From positions 49,122,107 to 49,186,106 of the forward strand of contig OW121846.1 in NCBI GenBank assembly GCA_933228895.1: DNA of 64,000 bases, in the 5' to 3' direction. Of the stretch, positions 54,946-64,000 are shown one piece after another. The stretch's first letter is position 1, and each line of letters opens with the position of its first letter. Source of the stretch: Platycnemis pennipes (taxonomy: Eukaryota > Arthropoda > Insecta > Odonata > Platycnemididae). The notes under the pieces are model-generated. The model was not told the origin of the DNA. It worked only from the letters and a program-made list of their open reading frames with translations, and did not search any database. Both the position numbers and the translations under genes were made by a program.

Positions 54946-56569
54946 TCCCATCGAGACCGAATTCCAACCGGAACCAAGTAAAGAATTTTTTCTGAAAAAT
55001 TGCCAACCTTATTTAATTATGTTATTCCACCACATCACGCCCAAAACGACTATTTTTATGCAATTTATAATGCTAAAAAGGAAGAAGCAATGATGAATTT
55101 GGAGCCTATAAGGTAATTTTTTAATCAAAACCGGGTTTATAACAACAAAGGAGTTAAAAGAATCCCAAAAATTATTTTACGCAAATTTTTTTGCACGCTC
55201 CTACACAGTGATAGGTACATTTTGAAGAAATTTCACGAGTTTATCACTTTTAGTTTGGGCTGTGCGTTAATGAGTGAATGGATCAGTCAGCCTGGATGTT
55301 CCGAGTTATACATATGCATATAAGAGTACGGAAAAGGCGTTACCGAAGTTGGAATAAATTATGTCCTCCAATACTTTTCAGGCAATTTTATTGGTAAACC
55401 CTCTTCATGTATGGATTTGTTGCACGCTCCAAGTCGAACATCGGAAGGAAATGAAACATAAATCTCCTAAACTCGAATCGCACAAAAATCTGTTCTTTTC
55501 TGAGATATTGCGCCACTAAATTGTGCTCAGCGTGGGACAAAACACTATTGTAGACTCATGAAACCCAATTCTCAGAAGACATCATTGTCGAGCGATAAGA
55601 GGGCAGTGAGCTGAGGGTCAAGGAGCTCGAGGGAGTAAGAGGAGGGGGTCCTCAGCTGCACTGTCGGCAGCGCCAGCGTTACAGCCAGTGTCCCGCGCGA
55701 CGGACACCAAAAAAAGAGTTTGACATACTCCACGGTTTCCCCGAGTATAGAGAGTAAATGAAGCCAACGTCCATTACATGTTCCATCATTGAAAAATCTA
55801 GGATGCAACTAAAACACAGATTAAAAATCATTTTCGTATCTCATCTCATGACGGAGAAATTTTCTAAGAAAAATAGTGTATTTTCAGATAATTTCCCTAA
55901 TTTATTTCTGAATGGTTGTTTGTAAAAAGTAAATACGGAAAAAACTGCGTTCTAGTGCCATCTTTTTAGTGTCGAATCGTGAAAACATTTTTTTATCTGT
56001 TAGGACGTCATCGTGTCTACGGCAGATCCAATGATCTAAAATTGACATTTCAGACTTGGAAACCTCTCGCGAAAACTTATAGATTTCGGATTCACGGCGT
56101 TTGTTTTATCCGCGTCATACAAATTTCATTTTCTGAAATGCCTTCATGCATGGCACAAATGCAATGTCTTCGCTTTTCCCTGCCTCCCTTTTCCCCTCCC
56201 ATTCCACGAAACTGACATTCATTAACTGCTTCACCACCCCTCTACGACGTCTTCTTCGGTGCATCCGAGCGGCATAAGCTTTCGCGAGAGCTGTACCAGT
56301 GAAATGTGCAAAAATATGGACATCTAAATAAACTAAACTTTTGAATTAAGATTTGTCTTTGATTAAATGGAACCCATTTACATGATTATTCATAGCTCTT
56401 ACTTTCAAATCATGCTGGTAAAAAACTCAAATAATAATAATAAAATAATACAGATTAAATCAGTACTGGTGGTAGTGGTACTATTTTGACTACCCTAACC
56501 TTGATATCCTTTATACAGTAGTAGTTTTTTTCTTTGCTTCATTGAAAAAAAATGTTTCTATAACTTCAC

Positions 56570-57933
56570 TGTTATGAATGGATATTAAAATGCCTTTTTT
56601 TAGAAGGAAGGACTAGAATGTCGGAAAACTAGACATCTCCCCTGCTGCTTCTCAGCCTATTTTTTACAATTCTTAATCTGCTCATATATCTGTCTGCTGA
56701 GCAACTTGTTACTGGGAATGCCAGAGGTATCTGGTATAACATCGTCAGGCAAGGAAATCCAGGAATAGTTAATAACCTCCTCTAAGGCCCAATTAATACT
56801 TCCTTGACACATTGTTTCCAGAAATCTTTGTTCGGCTGTTTTGATTTCTTTTGATTTGTCAAGCTTCTCCAAATAAACTGTTGTGCCTGGGCTGTACCTT
56901 GCAAGCAATCTGAATGAGGTTAAAATTTTTCCCTTCAGTGAGTCCTTAATTCTGAATGGCAACATCTCCTCTGCTACATTAAGGAAGCAGTCTATTTTGA
57001 CCAATAGAACTCCGTGGTGGTTTTAGCGTTTTGTCACTTTGTCAAGTCAAATGTTTATCAACCCTTTTTTTGAGATCCATTGAAGCTTTGTAAATTGAGA
57101 AGCTAAATGGGCTTGGGATTTCTCATGGAGTTCTATATCTCTAACTCCTCTGTGGTCTGTCCAAACCCTATAACATGTAGTGTGCCAAATATTTCTCTAG
57201 GTAAAGAAAATATCAGACAATGTAAGCAAAAGACAGCTCTCTTATAAACTGCAAACAAGCCATTTTCGTTATTTTGCTGTTCCGTTTGGTAGAAGAATTG
57301 TTTTTTACTTTCGGACTGAATTTCCTACCACACGAAGTGCGAAAAACCATAGACAGTAGGTTTTGGGATTCTAATGCTAAAGCTTCATTAATAAGTTCAG
57401 GTGTAAGCTTTTTGTTTCATAGTAAGCTGGATGTCTAACGTCATCTAGATATGCTGCAGTTTCCGTTGAAAGGGAAGGTTCGTATATTTTTTCCACTTCA
57501 CTTTCAAGAATGTGGTCTTCTTCAGGTGGCAGGTCAGTCCGGTTGTCGACTAAGGGGAAGTGGGGGTAAAAAACTACCGCCAAAGGTAACATGCAGTGTA
57601 TGCACTATTCGTGAGTCTAAGCGTTTTGACTGTTATCTGATATGACCAATGGGCAGATGTTGGGAGGAGGAGGCGTGAATTAGTCAGGAGGGATACTGAG
57701 TCACCTATGCCAACGGGTGGCATTCGGGAATTCTCTATAACAGCACAATGTTTTACTATACTAAAATTAACGCTTAGCATTCATTTACGTTATAAACTAC
57801 TGTAAACAGGTAAAAATATTTACATTTAGGGAAATTGGTTGTGTATTTTAAAAATCCCCCACAATTTTTATTCCCCCCAATTTTTTTCTATGGCATAACT
57901 TGTGCCTTACCCGCCATTCTATGGGCGGCCCTG
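56570..57933 (-). pseudogene. hAT-type transposon, 5' TIR and N-terminal transposase (right arm)
   Basis: Inverted copy of 38940-40315. 57592-57377 encodes LPLAVVFYPHFPLVDNRTDL; 57004-56657 encodes LVKIDCFLNVAEEMLPFRIK, RLLARYSPGTTVYLEKLDKS and then an open stretch (EVINYSWISLPDDVIPDTSG) that is interrupted in the left arm. The TIR gggcggccctg ends at 57933. Confidence 0.72.
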
Positions 57934-58129
57934 CATATATCGAAGTACTCGCTTCAACCCCTCCCCATTGTCTTCTGTTGCGTTGCACTGAATTTAGCTG
58001 AAGAAATGATCAGCTGCAAAGATGTCAGTTCTTGTAGCCATAATACTTCCTGGTAGGAGGTATTATGTATGCCTGCATACTGCTTCTCTATAAGGATGTT
58101 TACCAATTACACATTCCTAATCTAAATTT

Positions 58130-58340
58130 CGACAAGGATGAATGAAAGGGTTGATGTAGATAATGGTTTTACCGAATACAGCAGACCACGTTTATTTCAA
58201 TGCAGATCGATACAGAGTTAGAAAATGCACGCCGGCGAAGGACAGAGGAAGACTCGTCCGGTTGTTACTCGATCACTCGTTCCGCGGCCTCTTAGCGTGG
58301 GAGGCGTTTTTCCCGGGGTGCTAGGGTCTCCTTGGTAGGT
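58130..58340 (-). mobile_element. Gypsy-like LTR remnant (right arm)
   Basis: Inverse of 38537-38760: ccgaatacagcagaccacgt, gcagatcgatacagagttag, actcgatcactcgttccgcg. It ends abruptly at about 58335 against piggyBac flank (ttggtaggtacatagttt), marking the deletion relative to the left arm. Confidence 0.75.
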
Positions 58341-58449
58341 ACATAGTTTACTTATAAAAAATATGTTAAGTTTGATGCCGTACACTGAAAATGACGTCGA
58401 TATTTTAGCAGGCCGTAATAGAGAAGAAAAGAAAACTGGGTCCAACAGT

Positions 58450-59955
58450 TGAGTAGGATAGAAAACCAGTGGAACAATGGTTTCAGGAGGCACATGCTGG
58501 GTAAACAGATGTTTCGGATGAATCCAGTGATTCTGAACACGATGCTGTGGAAGAGAGAACAGAGAATACAGACACAGAGCAAGAAGCAAGTGACAATGAT
58601 GTGAATTCTGATGATATATACTGCAACTTAGTGGACACATTTCATTGGACGAGAGAAAATTTCACGTTTCTCTCAAGGTGTCCCACAAAGAATGTTTGGA
58701 TTCGTCGACATAACATTGTGATTCATTTACTGGATGTAATTAACTGGTGTAGTTAAAGAAGCTAAATCTCCGACAAAACGCCGAGTTATTTTTTGACAGC
58801 GAAATTATTTCTACTATCGTAGAATGTGCAAATCAGAAAATTTCCAAGATTGTGCAACATTATTGCAGAGAAAGAGATGTGATGCCGACCGATGCTTTAG
58901 AAATCAAGACTCTTGTTTTGTGTGCTTTAATTATGTGGGGCAAGGAATGCAAATAGAGCAAATACCTACCTTTAATATTTGATCTGCTGACAATACGGGT
59001 ATCGTATTATGTCGTCTAGTATTCACTGAGAAATGGTTCAAGTTTTTGATCTACTGCTTGAGATTTGACGCACAAAATTCTAGAGAGGACAGGAAAAGAG
59101 TAGACAGTTTGGCTCCTATTGGAGATTTATTTGAAATATTTGTAAATAATTGCCAAAATAATTATAGTGTTAGAGTATACTGTACAATTGACGAGAAATT
59201 GGTGGGACTGCATGGCAGATGCCATTTTAGACAATGCAACCCGAACAACCCAAAAACTATGGCATTAAAATTCTCGCATTAGTGGATTCGCACGTGTGTT
59301 ACACCTCCAATCTTGAAATACACGCCGGCAAGAAGCCTTTGGGCCCTTTTATCTTAGTAGCAGCCCAATTGATGTCGTCAAACGGTTAAGTACTCAAATT
59401 TCTGTGTCAGGACATAAGATTACATTTGGTAATTGTTTTACTTGCATAGCATAGTTTACAAACATCTGAGTATATGAAAAAGAACTTTTCTGTTGTAGGG
59501 ACTAATAGAAAAAATATAAGAGATGTTGTTCCGCCTTGTTTTATAGAAAAAATTCTCGACTAAAAGTATCTACTTTTATATGGGTTTAAAAAGGAATGCA
59601 CATTAGTATCCTATGTGCAAAAGGAAAATAACAATGTGTTGCTTATTTCAGCTATGCATAATGGCGCTAGTACAGATAGCTCTTATAGAAATAAACCAGA
59701 GATGCTGTCGACCAGCTCTGCGGCTCATGCCATGTATCGAGAGAAACATATCGATGGCCAATGGTGGTTTTTTATAGCACGATGAACATTGCTGGAATAA
59801 ATTCTTAAATAATATTCCGTAGCAATGTAAGTCCTCTTTCAAATATTTGAAGTGGATTCTTGATTTCATTAGCACGAGAACTAACGATGGATTATTTACA
59901 GACCCGGAAACCTTACTCTAATGTACCCCCAGAATTAAGGCTAAAATTTAAAGAA
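58450..59955 (+). pseudogene. piggyBac transposase pseudogene (right arm)
   Basis: Inverted counterpart of 35512-37130. Readable segments: TDVSDESSDSEHD with EQEASDNDVNSDDIYC; TKNVWIRRHNIVIHLLDVINW; 59046-59282 with LRFDAQNSREDRKRVDSLAP and DEKLVGLHGRCHFRQCN; then around 59300-59400 the ARNLWALFQ-equivalent. SLARELTMDYLQTRKPY is at 59872-59925. The C-terminal Cys-rich tail is lost where a Penelope-like fragment begins near 59955. In the 37258-38537 gap this arm joins the piggyBac N-terminal flank directly to the LTR relic. Confidence 0.82.
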
Positions 59956-60535
59956 ATATGTCCTAGCACATCTATCTTCGGGCAAACAGATGAAGAAATT
60001 GTAGCTGTTACTTTCGGGAAATGCTTCGTGCGGTTCATTTTCGACTCGACGTTTCACTACTCCTACTGGGAGCGTTATCAAGAGAATAAGTGTAAATCGG
60101 CTTCGTCTCATTCTTATCATCCGTGCATCATGGAGCATTCGTGTCCGTTGCTCCATTGTTGGGCCGATTTGAATTTCGGATGGAAGACGTTAGCCGTTGT
60201 GCATTAGAAGGGGCCAGGTCAGGTCAGGTTATAACCATCCTCTATATTGAAATTATTCGGCCTTTTAGCTATTTCTACTGCTTCTCGTATTAGCCGCGGG
60301 TAATAATCCTCCGTCTTAGACAAAACTCGTGTTTCTTCGAATATTACTTTATGCCCAGGGCTCGAGGCATTATGTTCGGCGACGGCTGACTCGTTCCATT
60401 TATGAAGCTCCATCGCTCTCTTATGCTCCTTAAGCCTCTGGGAGATGGCTCGCTTGGTCTGTCCCACGTAGCTTCTACCGCAGCAGCAGGGGACCTCATA
60501 TACACCCATGGCAGAAGCTACATCATACATACGAT
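59955..60535 (-). mobile_element. Penelope-like fragment replacing the piggyBac tail in the right arm
   Basis: A foreign segment breaks colinearity between the arms: left-arm sequence 35110-35620 has no counterpart here. It carries the GIY-YIG ORF described separately. Confidence 0.75.
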
Positions 60536-60548
60536 GCGCCAAGTGCAA
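60219..60548 (-). pseudogene. GIY-YIG endonuclease domain of a second Penelope-like family
   Basis: The minus frame reads GVYEVPCCCGRSYVGQTKRA, then ISQRLKEHKRAMELHKWNES, AVAEHNASSPGHKVIFEET and YYPRLIREAVEIAKRPNNFN, with an in-frame stop after NIEDGYNLT. The V-Y-x-V-x-C...Y-V-G-Q-T...R-x-x-E-H-K pattern is the GIY-YIG core of Penelope-like elements. It differs clearly from the copy at 47045-47612, so it comes from another family. The frame is open for about 105 residues. The first few residues come from right-arm sequence. Confidence 0.85.
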
Positions 60549-60671
60549 ACAAAATTAGAATATTTTGACGTTCATTATTATTGCACAATATTGTTAGTTC
60601 TTTCCGAGAATTATTTTATGCCAAAGGTTGGTTGAGATATTATTAAATGAATAATATTTTATATATGACGT

Positions 60672-61185
60672 TGGGTCGTTCCACGTCAAATCGACCTGAA
60701 AATCGACAAAAATGACCCTTAGGGTCACTGATTTTGACCAAATTTGGCATAACGGCTCCATTTGATAAGAAGACAAAAAATTCGAAGTCGTTTTGAAAAA
60801 CTTCAACCATTTCTGATATATTGTAACGTTGCAAAATTCGAATTTTGCAAAAGTTACTACACATATTACGGTAAATCTCAGAGAATATTTGATTTACAGA
60901 CGTATTAAGGGTTTATTTTAAAGGCCGTAGATTTTAAAAATATAATAAGGGATTATGTTGTGAAATATAGACAACTTTATAAACTTTATAGCAATTTTAA
61001 AGTTTAAAATCGATTTTTGACGATGTACCTATGCCTACCATTTTGCTCATTTTTAATATGCAGTAGAAAGAACCCCCTTCTATAAATTATAAAAGTTTTT
61101 CAGAGGTAATATTTCAATTAAGAAAGAAAAATATTTTTGAGTGAAGGCATGACGCCCGCCAGTCACCCCTATCGGCCGACCTTAT
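60672..61185 (+). repeat. Long-TIR transposon terminus in right arm
   Basis: Begins tgggtcgttccacgtcaaat, then gacccttagggtcactgatt; inverse of 34460-34968. The terminus is better preserved than on the left (tgggtcgttcc versus tgggacatacc). Confidence 0.68.
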
Positions 61186-61245
61186 GGTACTCTGTTGTCT
61201 TCATATATCTGTAACATTCTCATTCATCTTCTTCTCACCAATTTC

Positions 61246-61903
61246 TTACTGTATACCAACTCTTTGCCCGTGCATATTGCCATTTGTTTCGCCCAGGTGT
61301 GACCAAAGCCTTAGAAAACATGAAGAGCGGCACCTGGCCTCAGAGAACAATAGACAAACCTTGTCCCGTCCTCGGCTTCCATTACTACTCTCCTCACATA
61401 CTCTATTAGCATGTTCTCCGAAACCTCTTTTTAATTTTTTTTTCGAAGAAACGGGTGCACTATTCCGTCACCAACCATCTCCCATTCGAATTTCACTCTC
61501 AGGGAATACATAGGGGAAGGCAGAGCGCTACCCATATCATCCAAACGGATATTTTGTTTCTCTTAGCATACGATAACCTCCGAGGCTGAGACAACAACAT
61601 GACATCCTATAGTTTTGCTCACGCACCTTTTTAAATTACTAAATCGTTCACCCTTAACTCATGTTTTAAACATTTTTCCAGCATGACTTCACACACACGA
61701 ATGATGCAAATCTCCGAAATCACTGAGAAAATAAATTAATTATGTTACGTGAGGCAATGGATGTAGTCTTACATTTAATGTTTAGATGTGTTGGAAATAT
61801 TATTTTTATCTCTCTTTACAAAGTAAAAATAAAAATTATTCACATATTTAAACAGCATTAGCATTCTAAAGCCTTAAATTCCTTATTTTACCTTTACATA
61901 CAG
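61246..61903. other. No recognised gene
   Basis: Between the outer edge of the right arm and the terminal piggyBac element. The MMP homology of the left flank does not continue here. Short ORFs without motifs. Confidence 0.45.
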
Positions 61904-61907
61904 TTAA

Positions 61908-64000
61908 CCCATTTATGCCCAGAACTTTTTTTTCGTAATTTTCTGTTCAAACTCACGGATCTTGGAAAGCAGGTCTTCTGAACACGCCTGATATGATTTT
62001 TTTTACGATACGACATTTGGTTGCGTAGTAATGGGGTGGGCATCAAAATGCCCTTTGGGCATGAACCCGTGATAAGTACCAAATGGTAAGCTTTTTTATT
62101 TTTTCATTTTATTTTTTTAAATATTGCATAATTATCTTAGTTGAATGACATTACCTATGCATTAATAATTTTTCTCCTTTCATAACATTTTTTTAGATTC
62201 ACAATGTTCTCGCCGGAATTAATCAAAAATTTTCACAATCATTATTTTTTGACTCATGGAATGCAAATAAGAATTGGTGAGTGAAATATAAAAATATTCT
62301 CACTTATGTATAGAGCTTTATTCATATAAGTATCAATGTTATTCATGTTTTAGTTCACAGAGCATGAAATTCAGCAAAACAATGGGTATGAAGAGGAATT
62401 TCAAATTTTTGGGCAGCGATTGGGGTTTTGTACTTTTTGCAGTAAGCACATCTTCGCCGGGGCTTACCAGTCACAAGAATATGCCACCGTGCGTCATTTG
62501 TCCGGGCTTGGCTATCTTATCACAGTAGCGAATGGCTCCAGGAACAATACCTGCGGTACCATACTTTTGGAGAAGTGCCTGGACGCATGCACGCCGGAAG
62601 GCTAACTGGTCCATTACACTCGGCCCGTTTTTCCTGGTAAGCACCCAGGCATTACTCATGCATACATAAAACAACCACATAATTATTGGTACATACCATT
62701 TCTTACCACGCACACCTATTCTGTAATTAGCGATGTTGTTGTCCAACAAGTCAACTCCCCCCATGTTCTTGTTGTATTTGTATATTACATATGGCTGGGT
62801 AATGAGTATCTTTTTCCTCTCTCTGATGGAGTATTGCTGAGGCTGGCGCTCAGGTTGTACCCCATTTTCATTAGACAATGCATACACAACATTGCTGTCT
62901 AACCCAAGCAACAGCAACAATCCCCTTGTTACTTTCTACATACGACTCAACTGATCCTCTCTCCCTTTTCCGCATTACGTTTTTACCAGCAATTGGACAT
63001 TTCGCCAATCTATTTATTCTTACCGTGCCGGTCCCACTCATTCCTTTAGAAGACAAGGAGCAAAGGAGTTCGGTATTAGTGAAAAAATCATAGAAGTAGA
63101 ATGAAAATTTGACTCCCGGGAATGAAGCCATTATAGAGTCACAGAAATTCATCACCACTGATTCCCCAACACCCTGATCAGAAGGACGCTCTCTATTTTC
63201 TTCACGGCCATGGTACAGTTCTACCTCAACACAATAGCCAGTGGTTTGTGCCATTACCCACGCTTTGAATCCAAAACGAACCGGTTTAAGCCTAAGAAAC
63301 TGCTTATATCCATGTCTGCTAAAGTAGGGAATCATTCATTCATCTACTGATAGGTTTTTGTCATCGGAGCATTGACTATGGAGTGCTTGTTCAACATGTC
63401 TAGCAAGGGCCTTACTTTTCCCATTTTATCACCTGATGGCAGATTCCCATTGTCGCAAACATGTATAAACCTCAGAATATCCTCGAAACGGTTTCGACGC
63501 ATTGCCTTAGACACGAGTACATTATGAACATATAACAGAAAATTTAACAATTTATGAAATAATTTCTTCATTCAAAAATATTTGAAGAATTTCCAAGGGG
63601 TGGTTTTCACTGGTACGATTAGAGGCATCCGGATGATTTACACTGGTGCTGTTTGCCTGATTGATGGGAAAGAACAAGTCAACATTTCTCCAGCTCAAGT
63701 CCAAGGGCACTTTATGTGGTCATCTTTTCCTTTTCGCAGGTTTCTCATCTGGGTGAGATGATTCAGGACTTTTAGCATTTTCTTCGAAGTTCCCTGATCG
63801 AAACTCGGCTGTGGCGCGAAGCTGACACGAAGGCAGGGAATCTGGATTGTTGCGCATTTCATCTCCTGCGTCCTCATCCGATGCATTATTGTCAGGTGGC
63901 TCTATATATATATCAGCAGAATCACCGCCAATATCCTCATCCAAGGCATTCTCCAGATACTCTATCACCTCTGCCAGGGATAGGTATTTTGTACTGTAAC
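61908..64000 (-). mobile_element. piggyBac-like transposon, 5' end beyond window
   Basis: TTAA at 61904-61907 is followed by cccatttatgcccagaact, a typical piggyBac terminus. Internally there are cccatttatgccc/gggcatgaaccc-like subterminal repeats (62054-62066). The transposase (minus strand) occupies 62355 to beyond 63968. The other end lies outside the window. Confidence 0.88.
62355..64000 (-). pseudogene. piggyBac transposase (DDE_Tnp_1_7), frameshifted
   Basis: N to C: an acidic region (EDIGGDSADIYIEPPDNNAS) ending in a Lys/Arg patch; FEDILRFIHVCDNGNLPSGD; KVRPLLDM. After a shift near 63400 comes the NLSVDE, stop, MIPYFSRHGYKQFL block (first catalytic Asp in SVDE). Then KPVRFGFKAWVMAQTTGYCV, FSFYFYDFFTNTELLCSLSS (second Asp), and after a shift at about 62905 DSNVVYALSNENG, YNKNMGGVDLLDNNIANYRI (third Asp) and KWYVPIIMWLFYVCMSNAWV. 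After another shift near 62490 the C-terminal Cys-rich tail RRRCAYCKKYKTPIAAQKFE, CFAEFHAL ends at TGA 62355-62357. All catalytic Asp motifs are visible, but three frameshifts and one stop inactivate it. Confidence 0.92.

Larger units (their letters stand above)
54500..61245 (-). repeat. Right arm of the large inverted duplication
   Basis: Reverse-complement counterpart of 34400-42170. It is interrupted or altered relative to the left arm in two places: the 37258-38537 equivalent is missing (junction at about 58335), and the piggyBac C-terminus (left 35110-35620) is replaced by a Penelope-like fragment (59955-60535). The inner edge (54493-54512) abuts the 5' end of a minus-strand LINE. Confidence 0.92.

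Overview
This window looks like gene-poor, repeat-rich nuclear DNA from an arthropod, most likely an insect. The reasons are one intron-containing eukaryotic gene with GT..AG splice sites, AT-rich spacers, and an accumulation of TE families common in arthropod genomes: piggyBac, pogo/Tigger, hAT, RTE-like, jockey/L2-like and R2-like LINEs, and Penelope-like elements. I cannot name the species from sequence alone. Nothing here is prokaryotic.

The only host gene that reads as functional is a UBE2J1-type (Ubc6-like) ubiquitin-conjugating enzyme on the minus strand. Its four recognised exons are 24595-24631, 24283-24488, 21490-21680 and 14147-14255. They join in phase and encode the UBC fold with the active-site Cys. 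Introns 2 and 3 and the DNA beyond exon 4 are full of transposons. The C-terminal exon(s), including the expected membrane anchor, were not found. A second host-derived sequence is a broken, apparently intronless matrix metalloproteinase copy at 33325-34440.

Layout. 1-2885: RTE-type LINE tails and an internally deleted LINE with a restriction-like endonuclease. 2996-11075: a degenerate pogo/mariner-like element, a jockey-like RT relic, three MITEs and the 5' half of an RTE-type LINE. 11076-14088: a pogo-like element carrying a second Tigger-like element inside it. 14147-24631: UBE2J1, whose introns hold SINEs, a piggyBac relic, a long-TIR element of a family I cannot name (15814-18652), a piggyBac MITE and a nested MITE pair. 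25092-32826: a MITE, an RTE-type LINE and two L2/Daphne-like LINE tails. 33325-34440: the MMP pseudogene. 34400-42170 and 54500-61245: the two arms of a large inverted duplication. Its 12 kb spacer (42170-54500) holds a Penelope-like element split by a DNA transposon, two LINE relics and a hAT element with an 8-bp target duplication. 61908-64000: a degenerate piggyBac element flanked by TTAA that runs off the window.

The most unusual structure is the inverted duplication. Both arms carry the same nested relics in mirror order: a long-TIR terminus, a piggyBac transposase, a gypsy-like LTR, the 5' part of a hAT, and a non-coding block. The whole composite was therefore duplicated after its parts had nested. 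Nearly all coding sequence in the window is transposon-derived and broken by stops or frameshifts. Several insertions can be dated relative to one another because their target-site duplications are perfect.
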